NCBI GenBank assembly: GCA_023416965.1
Contig: JAEZGJ010000201.1
Location: forward strand, 1 to 22,732
Origin: Pseudomonadota bacterium
GTDB taxonomy: Bacteria > Pseudomonadota > Alphaproteobacteria > Rhizobiales > Phreatobacteraceae
Direction: 5' to 3'
DNA length: 22,732 nucleotides
The notes below the pieces were generated by a model, which was given only the letters and a program-made list of their open reading frames with translations, made no database searches and was not told the origin of the DNA. Made by a program: the position numbers and the translations under genes. The stretch's first letter is position 1, and every line of letters starts with the position of its first letter. Of this stretch, positions 13,952 to 21,816 are shown piece after piece.

Positions 13952-15654
13952 TCCCCGTCACGTTCAACGGCCTGATGGGCAAGCTGCACCTGCCGGACGG
14001 CGACAGGCGCTCGGGGCTGGGCGTCGTCATCGCCCCCCCGCACGGGGTCGAGGCGCTGGCAGCAACCAAGACCCTGCGCCGTCTCGCCGAAGCGCTTGCC
14101 GAGGCCGGCCACGCCGCGCTGCGCTTCGATCTGCCGGGCACGGCCGATTCCCTCGGCGAGGACACCGATCCCGACCGTCTCGCCGCCTGGGTCGCGGCGA
14201 CGCGCGAGGCCGCCGCCGTTCTCGGCCGGCATGCGGGCGTCGATGCGATCGTCTTCGCCGGGCTCCGGTTCGGCGCCACCCTTGCGGCGCTCGCCGCGGA
14301 GGGAGCCGAGAACGTCGCCGGCCTCGTCCTCCTCGATCCCGTGGTGAAGGGGCGTCTCTACGCGCGCGAACTCGCCCTGACGGCACGGGCGCTCGCCGAG
14401 GCGGCGCGGCTCGATCCCGACGCCACGGCCACCGAGGCGGGCCTCTCCATTGCCGGCCTCGCCACCGCGACCGCCACGCTGGAGGCGATGCGCGGCATCG
14501 ACCTCGCCCGCCTCGCGGTGCCGACGGCCCCCGTCCTGCTGCTCTCCCGCAAGGGCGCGATGGACGGCCGCCAGCTTGCCGCCGCCTGGGCCGCCGCCCC
14601 GGTCACCACCGCGGAAGCGCAGGGTTTCGAGGCGATCTCGCTCAGCCCGACCATGGCGGCGACGCCCTCCGGCATCATCGCAGACACCGTTGCATGGATG
14701 GACAAGCTCCCCGTCCGGCCCGCCCGGCCGGCCATGCCGCCCGCCCCGGCGCGCCTCGCCGGCCCCCATTTCACCGAGGAAGCGCTGACCTTCGGCGAGG
14801 CGGGCCGGCTGTTCGGCGTCGTCTGCGAACCCGCCACGGCCGCGCCGGGCCGCCCCGTCGTGCTGATCGTCAATGCCGGCCGCAATTCCCATGTCGGCTG
14901 GGCAAGGTCAGGCGTCCAGCTCGCCCGGGAGCTCGCGGCCCAGGGCATCGCCTCGCTGCGCATGGACCTCGCCGGGATCGGCGACGGCCGCGACCGCCCC
15001 GACGGCGACGACAGCCTCGACAGCGTTCTCTACAACGGCGCCAACGACGCCCAGGTGCGCGACGCCGTCGATCTCCTGGTCGCCCGCGGCCATCGCGACG
15101 TGACCTTGCTCGGCGCCTGCAGCGGCGCCCATCTCGCCCTGCACCAGGCGGCCCGCGACGAGCGGATCGCAGGGCTGGTGCTCGTCAACATCCAGCGCTT
15201 CGTCTGGCGCCCCGGGGAAACGGTCGAGGAGGCGATCGCCTCCGCCTATCCGCTGGCGGCAAGCTATGCCGGCAAGGTCTTCGAGGCCCGCGCCTGGCGG
15301 CGGCTGCTGAGCGGCGAGCGCAAGCTCGGACCGCTGATCCGCGCCTTCAGCCGGCGCGCCGCCGACCGAATCCGCGCGCTGCGGCCCACCGAGGAGACCC
15401 GGCAGGCGCGGGAGATCATGCGGCGGCTTGCCGACCGGCGCGTCCCCGTCGACATCATCTTCAGCGAGAACGACGCCGGGCTCGGCGACCTCGCGCTGCA
15501 TTTCGGCTCGGGCGGACGCTGGCTCGCCGGGCGCGACAACGTGCAGTTGACGATCCTGCCGCAGGCCGATCACGACCTGACGCCTCCGGCCGCGCGCCGG
15601 ACCCTCATCGCGCATGCGGCGACAACCGCCAGGCGCGGCCGAATCCCGTACTGA
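13948..15654 (+). CDS. Tandem alpha/beta-hydrolase protein with Cys elbow in second domain
   Basis: A 568-residue protein with two alpha/beta-hydrolase domains joined by a Pro/Ala-rich linker (about 254-272). The first (about 1-250) has an elbow GLRFG with Arg107 where the nucleophile Ser should be and no visible catalytic His, so it is probably non-catalytic. The second (about 275-560) has GACSG with Cys391 at the nucleophile position, Asp509 in FSENDAG and His542 in QADHDLT, a complete Cys-Asp-His triad. Cys elbows occur in dienelactone hydrolase and in some thioesterase domains that release carrier-bound chains. A thioesterase or acyltransferase acting on the operon's carrier protein is therefore plausible but not shown. 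The ATGA overlap with the GH2 gene indicates coupling; it is the last gene of the operon. Confidence 0.85.
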   Translation: MIPVTFNGLMGKLHLPDGDRRSGLGVVIAPPHGVEALAATKTLRRLAEALAEAGHAALRFDLPGTADSLGEDTDPDRLAAWVAATREAAAVLGRHAGVDAIVFAGLRFGATLAALAAEGAENVAGLVLLDPVVKGRLYARELALTARALAEAARLDPDATATEAGLSIAGLATATATLEAMRGIDLARLAVPTAPVLLLSRKGAMDGRQLAAAWAAAPVTTAEAQGFEAISLSPTMAATPSGIIADTVAWMDKLPVRPARPAMPPAPARLAGPHFTEEALTFGEAGRLFGVVCEPATAAPGRPVVLIVNAGRNSHVGWARSGVQLARELAAQGIASLRMDLAGIGDGRDRPDGDDSLDSVLYNGANDAQVRDAVDLLVARGHRDVTLLGACSGAHLALHQAARDERIAGLVLVNIQRFVWRPGETVEEAIASAYPLAASYAGKVFEARAWRRLLSGERKLGPLIRAFSRRAADRIRALRPTEETRQAREIMRRLADRRVPVDIIFSENDAGLGDLALHFGSGGRWLAGRDNVQLTILPQADHDLTPPAARRTLIAHAATTARRGRIPY

Positions 15655-15766
15655 CCCGCTCCTGCCGTACCCCTCGTGGCACGGCCCCTGCGACCAGACC
15701 CTTGAGGCCCCGCTGCCCGTCCCCATTCGGGACAGGGCGGGGCCGTGAACATCAAGGGTTCACGCC
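15655..15766 (+). promoter_or_regulatory. Gap with stem-loops upstream of the sugar phosphotransferase
   Basis: The 112-bp gap holds an imperfect GC-rich hairpin (15706-15744, outer stem GGCCCCGC/GCGGGGCC, inner GTCCC/GGGAC) without a T tract. Directly after it is GTGAAC-ATCAAGG-GTTCAC (15745-15763). The second repeat's loop contains the only Shine-Dalgarno-like AAGGG, 8 bases before the ATG at 15767. The first could be a terminator-like end of the operon; the second could mask the ribosome site. Confidence 0.4.
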
Positions 15767-17209
15767 ATGACGTTGAAGGAACTCGACATTCCGGCGGGAG
15801 CGGTCGCCAGGCGCGGCCGCGGCGGCTATGTGTGGATGCGCCTCGCGCTGAAGCTGTCCACCGCCGCGCTGGACTGGCTCGTCATTGCCGCCACCAGCTA
15901 TGCCACGTCGCTGATCTACAGCCGCCTCTCCAGCGGAGAATGGTGGACCACGGCTTCCCAGGCGACCCTCGCCATGCTGGTCGCCAGCACCTTCGTCATG
16001 CTGAGCGCCGTGCGCAGCCAGTATGTGATCGGCAATTATGTCGGCGCCCGGCGCGCCTTCGGCACCACGCTGACCATGTGGGGCGCCACCTTCCTGACGC
16101 TGATGGCCTTCGCCTTCGCCACCAAGACCACCGACGTCTTCTCCCGCGTCGCCGTCATCCTCACCTTCGTCGTCGGCCTGCCGGCGGTTCTCGTCACCCG
16201 TGAGCTCACCGGGCGCCTGCTGACGCTGGGCTCGAAGTTCGGCGTCATCCCGGCCCGCCGCGTCATGCTGGTCGGCCGCGAGAGCGACGTGACGGACTTC
16301 GCCCGCCGCTACCAGCCCTGGAATGCCGGCATGCACATCGCCGGAACCGGCCTGCTCCCGGCCGGGGACGAACCGGTCGGCCGCGACGACATCGCCCGCA
16401 TCGCGGGCCAGGCGCGCGAGATGCAGCTCGACGACGTGCTGATCATCGTGCCCTGGTCGCAGACAGAGACGATCGACCGTCTCGTCGACGGCTTCATGCG
16501 CATCCCCGTCACCATTCACCTCGGGCCAGAGCGCATCTTCGACCGCTTCCAGGACGTCCACATCGCCAAGGCAGGCGGCATCGCCAGCCTGCAGCTCGGC
16601 CGCCCGCCGCTGACCGCCGGCGAGGTGATGGCCAAGCGCGCCCTCGACATCACCCTCGGCTCCTTCGCCCTGTTCCTGCTGACGCCGGTGCTGATCCTCG
16701 TCGCCATCGCCATCAAGCTCGACAGTCCCGGACCCGTCCTGTTCATGCAGCGCCGGCTCGGCTTCAACCAGCGGGTGTTCCAGATCGTCAAGTTCCGCAC
16801 CATGACCGTCATGGACGACGGCGACGTGGTACGCCAGGCGACGCGGAACGACCAGCGCGTCACCCGCGTCGGCAGGTTCCTGCGCCGCTGGAACATCGAC
16901 GAGCTGCCGCAGCTCCTGAACGTGCTGGCGGGCCAGATGTCGCTGGTGGGACCGCGCCCCCACGCCATCGCCCACGACCGCGCTTTCGACGAGCGGATCG
17001 CGCTCTATGCACGCCGCCACAACGTCAAGCCCGGCATCACCGGCTGGGCGCAGGTTCACGGGCTGCGCGGCGAGACCGACACCGACGAGAAGATGAAGGC
17101 CAGGGTCGAGCACGACCTCTTCTACATCGACAACTGGTCGATCCTGCTCGACGTCGAGATCCTGTTCCGCACCGTCCTGTCGCGGAAGGCCTACGACAAC
17201 GCCTTCTGA
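15767..17209 (+). CDS. Exopolysaccharide polyprenyl glycosylphosphotransferase
   Basis: A 480-residue polyisoprenyl-phosphate hexose-1-phosphate transferase that moves a sugar-phosphate from a nucleotide sugar to undecaprenyl phosphate, the first membrane step of repeat-unit assembly. Four hydrophobic segments lie at about 35-50, 65-80, 100-118 and 128-145. A CoA-binding-like, Rossmann-type middle region follows (ARRVMLVGRES at 163-173). A re-entrant membrane helix (about 297-318) precedes the catalytic domain: KRALDI (290-295), PGPVLFMQRRLG (321-332), KFRTM (342-346), WNIDELPQLLNVL (375-387), SLVGPRP (392-398) and KPGITGWAQV (421-430). All family motifs are intact, so it should be active. 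The sugar (glucose or galactose) cannot be read from sequence. It converges with the glycosyltransferase gene on its right. Confidence 0.93.
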   Translation: MTLKELDIPAGAVARRGRGGYVWMRLALKLSTAALDWLVIAATSYATSLIYSRLSSGEWWTTASQATLAMLVASTFVMLSAVRSQYVIGNYVGARRAFGTTLTMWGATFLTLMAFAFATKTTDVFSRVAVILTFVVGLPAVLVTRELTGRLLTLGSKFGVIPARRVMLVGRESDVTDFARRYQPWNAGMHIAGTGLLPAGDEPVGRDDIARIAGQAREMQLDDVLIIVPWSQTETIDRLVDGFMRIPVTIHLGPERIFDRFQDVHIAKAGGIASLQLGRPPLTAGEVMAKRALDITLGSFALFLLTPVLILVAIAIKLDSPGPVLFMQRRLGFNQRVFQIVKFRTMTVMDDGDVVRQATRNDQRVTRVGRFLRRWNIDELPQLLNVLAGQMSLVGPRPHAIAHDRAFDERIALYARRHNVKPGITGWAQVHGLRGETDTDEKMKARVEHDLFYIDNWSILLDVEILFRTVLSRKAYDNAF

Positions 17210-17241
17210 CGGCGGGCATTCCCCCACGGCGACGACACCGC

Positions 17242-17270
17242 AAGACCGCGCCCCCGGGGGACGCGGTCTT
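17242..17270. terminator. Bidirectional transcription terminator
   Basis: AAGACCGCG (17242-17250) pairs perfectly with CGCGGTCTT (17262-17270) around a C-rich/G-rich core that can pair further. A-rich and T-rich ends on the two sides and location between convergent genes (17209 and 17308) make it a shared terminator. Confidence 0.75.
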
Positions 17271-17307
17271 TCCGTATGCCTCGCGGGATGAAGGTGGGTC
17301 GCGCCGC

Positions 17308-18363
17308 TCAGGCGGCGAGGATGCGGTCGACGGAGGCGAGCGCGTCGCGCCAGGCGGCCGCGACGTCGAGACGGGCCCCGTGGCGCGGCAGGGTCGCCGC
17401 CTGCTCCACCGCCGCGGCCACCTCGTCGACGGTGGCGCGGTGGGAGACGAGGCGCAGCCGTCCCTCCTCCAGGAGGTGCTGGTAGGTCGGGTGGTGGTCG
17501 AAGGCGCCGGGGCGCTCCGGCGCGTTGACGACGACCGGCCGGCCCGACATGGCGCAGGCGAGAACGCTGCCGCGCCGGCTCGTGAGCCCTTCCGCGAAGA
17601 GATAGGCGAAGACGTCGACGCCGGCGAAGAGCGCGAAGAGCTCGGCGTCATCGGCCACATAGCCGGTGACGACGATGCGGTCGGCGACCCCGAGGGTCGT
17701 CGCCCGGGCCATGAACTCCTCCTCCACCCGGTCCTGGCCCTTGACGAAGGAGCCGATGAAGACGGCGAAGGGATCCTCGCCGCGCTGCACCAGGGCGGCG
17801 GTGAGGTCGAGGATCTGCGACGACTGCTTGCGCGGATAGATGGAGCCGAAATGGCCGATCACGAGTTGGCCGCGGCGGCGGGCCTCGTCGAGGCGCTCCG
17901 TCAACGGGCTCTCAGGCAGCGCGTCCGGCCTCACCACGTTGGGTGGGATGGGGACGAGGCCGGTGCGGCGCGGCGCGAGGCGCGACAGTGGATCGGCGGC
18001 AAACTGGGCCGCCACCTCCGGCGCCGAGAACAGGATGGCCGAGGCGAGCGGCAGGAGCGGCGCGTAGCTGGCGCGCCGCTTCCAGTCGAGATCGGCCCAT
18101 TCGTGCAGGATGAGGAGGACGCGCCTGCCGCGGGCCCGGGCCTTCAGCGCGGCGATGACGGGATCGGCGAGCCGGCGCTTCCAGGCGACGACCGGCAGGT
18201 TGATGACGAGGACCCCCTCGCCGCCGCCGCTGCCGAGTTCGCGCGTCGCCGAGCGCTCGCCGGCCGTCTCGGCGAGGCGGCGGGCGAAGGCCTCGACGCC
18301 GCAGGGGGCAGCGGAGGCGGATACCAGCACGTCGAGGCGGACCGGCCGGTCATTCCGCGACAT
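17308..18363 (-). CDS. Glycosyltransferase family 4 (GT-B fold)
   Basis: A 351-residue cytosolic glycosyltransferase. The N-half has GVEAFARRL (22-30) and LILHEWADLDW (84-94). The C-half has the nucleotide-sugar Rossmann pattern IGHFGSIYPRKQ (169-180), VFIGSFVKGQD (201-211), VVTGYVADDAELFALF (231-246), and the donor-site FAEGLTSRRGSVLACAMSGRPVVV (257-280), where Glu258 fits the conserved GT4 Glu. It probably adds one sugar to the lipid-linked repeat unit; donor and acceptor are unknown. Its start overlaps the upstream polymerase-like gene by 14 bp, so both are in one operon with the GT2 gene. Confidence 0.88.
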   Translation of the reverse strand: MSRNDRPVRLDVLVSASAAPCGVEAFARRLAETAGERSATRELGSGGGEGVLVINLPVVAWKRRLADPVIAALKARARGRRVLLILHEWADLDWKRRASYAPLLPLASAILFSAPEVAAQFAADPLSRLAPRRTGLVPIPPNVVRPDALPESPLTERLDEARRRGQLVIGHFGSIYPRKQSSQILDLTAALVQRGEDPFAVFIGSFVKGQDRVEEEFMARATTLGVADRIVVTGYVADDAELFALFAGVDVFAYLFAEGLTSRRGSVLACAMSGRPVVVNAPERPGAFDHHPTYQHLLEEGRLRLVSHRATVDEVAAAVEQAATLPRHGARLDVAAAWRDALASVDRILAA

Positions 18364-19666
18364 GGGGACGCCTCGCCAGGTAATGCAGCCCGAAGACGGC
18401 GAAGAGGAAGGTGATCCAGATCGGGTCGAAGCGGACGAAAAGGAAGCTCTCGAGCACCGATACGTAGATGCCGAAAAGCCAGATCTGAAGGAACATCAGC
18501 AGGAGCGCCGGATCGGCGCCCTTCGTCCGCGCCGCGAGGAAATTGCGCAGCGGCCAGACCACGAAGACGGCGATGACGAGGAACAGGCCGGGAATGCCCA
18601 TGTTGAGCGCCGCGTCGATATAGCCGTTATGGGCATGGGCGGCGTGGCCGCCCCACTGGGTCGCGTCCTCCTGGCCGAAACGGGTGGATTCCAGCGCCCA
18701 ATAGGCGGAATAGCCGAAGCCGGTCACAGGCCGCTCGACGATCTTCTCCAGGGCCAGTTCCCAGACGTCGGCGCGGCCTGTGAAGGTAGCGTCGATCGGC
18801 AGCAGCCGCACGATGTCCGCTATGGACTTGCTGACCACGGTCCCGGGGCCGAGCACCAGCAGGGCGACGAGGGGCGCAAAGGCAACCATTCCCGCCAGCC
18901 AGCCGCGGCGGATGCGCGCGACGGCGAGCGAGACGGCGAGGCTGACGACCAGCAGCATGGTCGAGCTCTTGGCGCCCGACATCAGGACGAAGAGCGCGCA
19001 GGCGACCAGCAGGACCGAACCGGCAGGCACGAGGCCGGCGCGGATGGCGAAGATCATCATGAAGATGGTCATCGCGAAGATGGCGCCGGCCGTGTTCTTG
19101 TGGGCGAAGACGCCGCGCCAGTCGCCGGCGAGCTGCGGCTCGTTGATGTCGGTGATCTGGTGGATGGCGAACTGGGGAAAGAGCGCGACGCCGACGAGCG
19201 ACAGGGCGACGAGAATGCCGACGGCGGCGGCCAGCAGACGCGCGAGGTCCCGCCTGCCCTTCGGCATCAGGAACAGGGTGGCCGTCAGCACGGCGAGCAT
19301 GCCGAACAGGATCAGGCGCCGCAGCGACAGCGAGACGTCCGACGAGGTGACGACGGTGAAGGAAAGCCAGAGGCCGAGCGCGATCCACAGCGGGTGGATC
19401 AGCGTCGCCAGGGCCCGCGGCTGGGTCAGGACCGCGACGATGCCGGCGATGGCTGCCATGATCCCGTAGGCGGCATAGGCGGCGCCCTCCTGGCCGAAGG
19501 CGAATTCGAGGGAGGCGGTGGTGCCCAGGTCGGCATAGGGCTCCAGCGTCACCCATGCGAGCAGGAAGGCGCTGACGAAGACGAGGACGCGGGCCCAGCG
19601 CATGAGCTGGGCGAGGTCGTCCGCCGGCAGGGTGCCGCGCGCCCCGGTGACATGGGCCGTCGTCAC
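18350..19666 (-). CDS. O-antigen polymerase/ligase family protein (Wzy/ExoQ-like)
   Basis: A 438-residue integral membrane protein with about ten to twelve hydrophobic helices. The large periplasmic loop typical of the Wzy/WaaL fold is at about 280-350, with FTGRADVWELALEKIVERPVTGFGYS (295-320) and HAHNGYIDAALNMGIPGL (345-361); GVFAHKNTAG (185-194) is also characteristic. These match exopolysaccharide polymerases of the ExoQ type, which join repeat units in the periplasm. A ligase role cannot be excluded from sequence alone. The start is a GTG that overlaps the GT2 stop as GTGA, showing translational coupling; the downstream GT4 gene overlaps its end. Confidence 0.9.
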   Translation of the reverse strand: MTTAHVTGARGTLPADDLAQLMRWARVLVFVSAFLLAWVTLEPYADLGTTASLEFAFGQEGAAYAAYGIMAAIAGIVAVLTQPRALATLIHPLWIALGLWLSFTVVTSSDVSLSLRRLILFGMLAVLTATLFLMPKGRRDLARLLAAAVGILVALSLVGVALFPQFAIHQITDINEPQLAGDWRGVFAHKNTAGAIFAMTIFMMIFAIRAGLVPAGSVLLVACALFVLMSGAKSSTMLLVVSLAVSLAVARIRRGWLAGMVAFAPLVALLVLGPGTVVSKSIADIVRLLPIDATFTGRADVWELALEKIVERPVTGFGYSAYWALESTRFGQEDATQWGGHAAHAHNGYIDAALNMGIPGLFLVIAVFVVWPLRNFLAARTKGADPALLLMFLQIWLFGIYVSVLESFLFVRFDPIWITFLFAVFGLHYLARRPHVAE

Positions 19667-20685
19667 GAGACGTTCCCCGCGCGGTAGGGCTGCTGCTCGA
19701 CGCCGGCCCAGGCCGCGAGCCGGCCGGCCGAGACGGCGAGAGGATGGGCGGCGACGACCGGGTTGCGCGTCCGCGCCAGCGCGATGCCGGCGCGCATCAA
19801 CGCCAGCGGCACGATAGCGATGTCCTTCGCCAAGATCCTCGCCCGCCCGGCCGCGCCGTTCGCGTGTTTCAGATCGACGGCCCGGTTGATCGAGCCGATG
19901 CGCAGGCCCCGGCGCAGCACCCAGGCGACGCGGGCGCGCTCAGCCGGCACGGTCTCGGTGATCAGGGCCTCCTGCACCCACCAGGACCGCAGCCCCATCG
20001 CACGGCAGCGGGTGAAGAAATCCATGTCGCCGCCGCCGAGGAAGTTGAAGCGGGGGTCCAGCGGGCGATGCCCGAGACGCTCGAAGACGCGCCGGCGCAT
20101 CAGGCAGTTGCCGGTGCCGTAGATCATCGGCACGGGGCCGGTGCGCTCGTGGCTCGGCCAGAAGACGGGATGGCGGGCGAGCGCCGCCGGCGTCTCGTCG
20201 CGGAAACAAGGCACGACCGGACCGCCGACGACATCGACATCCTCGCGCTCGGCCGCGGCGACCATGCGGGCGAGCCAGCCCGGGGAGGCGGTCTCGTCGT
20301 CGTCGATCATGAGGATGTGGTCGGCGGCCGGGAAAGAGGCCAGGGCCATGGCGAAGCCGGCATTGATGGCGTGGACATTGCCCTGGGCGGGTTCGACGAA
20401 GGCCATGCCCGCGAGAGCGCCGCCGGCGAGCCACTGGCCCGCGACGGCGAGGCCCTCGCGGCCGCCCGCATCGTTCTCGACGACGACCACGGCGAAGGGC
20501 GGCGCGTCTCGCTGGCCGGCGAGCGAGGCGAGCGTGTCGGCCAGCATGGCGGGGCGGCGGAAGGTCGGCACGACGACGACGGCGCGCACAGCCTGCGGAT
20601 CGAGCCCGGCGCTGCGGACCACGGGGCGGTCCTCGGGCGTCTCGCTGCGGGACATTTCCATGGGCGCAGTCTCAACCTGGTTCAC
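19663..20685 (-). CDS. Glycosyltransferase family 2
   Basis: A GT-A fold glycosyltransferase of 340 residues when started at the GTG at 20685. I chose this start because TGAGGA lies about 7 bases upstream; a TTG further out at 20736 has no ribosome site. The domain begins VVVVPTFRRPAML (36-48) and continues VVVENDAGG (67-75). The metal/nucleotide-sugar motif is IDDDE (127-131, Asp128-130). GTGNCLMRR (190-198) and FLGGGDMDFFTR (215-226) follow, typical of the acceptor/base region. The C-terminal part is basic and amphipathic (about 255-300), suggesting membrane contact. It heads the operon GT2 > polymerase > GT4. Confidence 0.9.
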   Translation of the reverse strand: MNQVETAPMEMSRSETPEDRPVVRSAGLDPQAVRAVVVVPTFRRPAMLADTLASLAGQRDAPPFAVVVVENDAGGREGLAVAGQWLAGGALAGMAFVEPAQGNVHAINAGFAMALASFPAADHILMIDDDETASPGWLARMVAAAEREDVDVVGGPVVPCFRDETPAALARHPVFWPSHERTGPVPMIYGTGNCLMRRRVFERLGHRPLDPRFNFLGGGDMDFFTRCRAMGLRSWWVQEALITETVPAERARVAWVLRRGLRIGSINRAVDLKHANGAAGRARILAKDIAIVPLALMRAGIALARTRNPVVAAHPLAVSAGRLAAWAGVEQQPYRAGNVS

Positions 20686-20749
20686 GATCGGGTCCTCACG
20701 CGGGGGCGAATGGAGATCTTGCACGTTCCGCAGCAAATGGCTTGCCGCG

Positions 20750-20762
20750 GCAGGGACCCTGC
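20750..20762. promoter_or_regulatory. Inverted repeat in the GT2/deacetylase divergent gap
   Basis: GCAGGG-A-CCCTGC is a 6+1+6 inverted repeat near the middle of the 167-bp divergent region (20686-20852) that must contain promoters for both sides. It could bind a dimeric regulator; no family is recognised. Confidence 0.25.
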
Positions 20763-20852
20763 GGCTCTGGCCCGGCTCTTGCCAGTTTCCCCCTCACCGC
20801 CCGGCCGGCCATGTAACTGTCCGGAAACAGGGCAGATGGCGAGGAGCAGCGC

Positions 20853-21695
20853 GTGAGTGAGAAAATCAGCGGGCTGGCGGACCATTCCCCGCCCCTTCCC
20901 GTGCGGCGGCACCCCCTGTCCGATCCGCCCGTCGGTCCGGACGAGGTTGATTTCGGCGGCTTCAGGCCGCGGCTCGACCACATGGTTGGTCGTCGCGTCG
21001 CGTTCCGCACAGCCTCGATCCAATTCGACCAGCCGGTCGTCTCCATCACCTTCGACGATTTTCCGCAGTCCGCCGAGCTGCCGGGCGCGCGCATTCTCGA
21101 GGATCAAGGCGCCCGCGGCACCTTCTACCCGGCCTCAGGCCTGTTCGGCCTCACCGACAGCCGCTGGACCGTGGCAGGGGCCGAGACCGTTGCCGACCTC
21201 CATCGACGCGGCCACGAGATCGGCCTGCACGGCCACGTTCACCGCCCGGCCAATCTCATGCATCCGGCGGCATTTGCGGCCGATCTCGCCGCCAACCGCG
21301 CCGCGCTCCGCCGGATCATCCCGGGCCTCGTGCGGGAGAACTACGCCTATCCCTACGGCCAGTGCGGACTGATGCAGAAGAAGCACCTCTCTGCCAGCGT
21401 GAGGACCTCGCGCTCCGTCCAGCCGGGGATCAATGCGGGGCGCACCGACCTCGACTTCCTCAAATCGGTGGAGATCAGCGCCCGCGGCCTCACCGAGGAC
21501 AACCTCGACGGCTGGCTCGACCAGACCGAGGCCGCCTCGGGCTGGCTGGTCCTCTTCACCCACGACGTCAGCGAGACGCCGAGCCTCTACGGCACGACAC
21601 CGCGGGTGCTGGCGCGCATTGTCGCGCGCGCCCTCGAACGGGGATTTGCCGTGCTGCCCGTGGCCGCGGCGCTCGACCGGGCGGGCATCGCCTGA
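20853..21695 (+). CDS. Polysaccharide deacetylase family protein (NodB/CE4 fold)
   Basis: A 280-residue carbohydrate esterase family 4-like protein. Motif 1 is SITFDDF (Asp68 and Asp69), motif 2 is His126-GHV-His130, motif 3 is YAYPYG (165-170), and the late motif is LVLFTHD (His237). The metal-binding Asp-His-His set is therefore present. The N-terminus is polar, without a signal peptide or membrane anchor, so the protein may act in the cytosol, perhaps on a nucleotide- or lipid-linked sugar, unlike secreted family members. The start is a GTG with GAGGAG 6 bases upstream. It is divergent from GT2 and followed after 121 bp by the chain-length gene. Confidence 0.88.
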   Translation: MSEKISGLADHSPPLPVRRHPLSDPPVGPDEVDFGGFRPRLDHMVGRRVAFRTASIQFDQPVVSITFDDFPQSAELPGARILEDQGARGTFYPASGLFGLTDSRWTVAGAETVADLHRRGHEIGLHGHVHRPANLMHPAAFAADLAANRAALRRIIPGLVRENYAYPYGQCGLMQKKHLSASVRTSRSVQPGINAGRTDLDFLKSVEISARGLTEDNLDGWLDQTEAASGWLVLFTHDVSETPSLYGTTPRVLARIVARALERGFAVLPVAAALDRAGIA

Positions 21696-21816
21696 AACGG
21701 CACAAGCGCCGCTGGTCCCGTCCTTGCGGAGCATGAGCACCACCGATGTCTCGTGTTCCACTCCGGGACGCCCGCCCGTTTCGGCGGCCCGGACAGGCCC
21801 AGGAAAGGACCCGACC

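Noticed and set aside
15752..17227. Long minus-strand open frame (491 codons) opposite the sugar phosphotransferase
   Set aside because: Asp/Glu/Gly/His-rich shadow composition; every family motif of the phosphotransferase is on the plus strand.
18110..19687. Long plus-strand open frame (525 codons) opposite the polymerase-like gene
   Set aside because: Composition is an antisense shadow of a hydrophobic protein; the minus-strand polymerase has membrane helices and conserved loop motifs.
20686..20736. Upstream TTG start that would add 17 residues to the GT2 protein
   Set aside because: No Shine-Dalgarno before the TTG, whereas the GTG at 20685 has a well-placed one and the added residues resemble no glycosyltransferase sequence.
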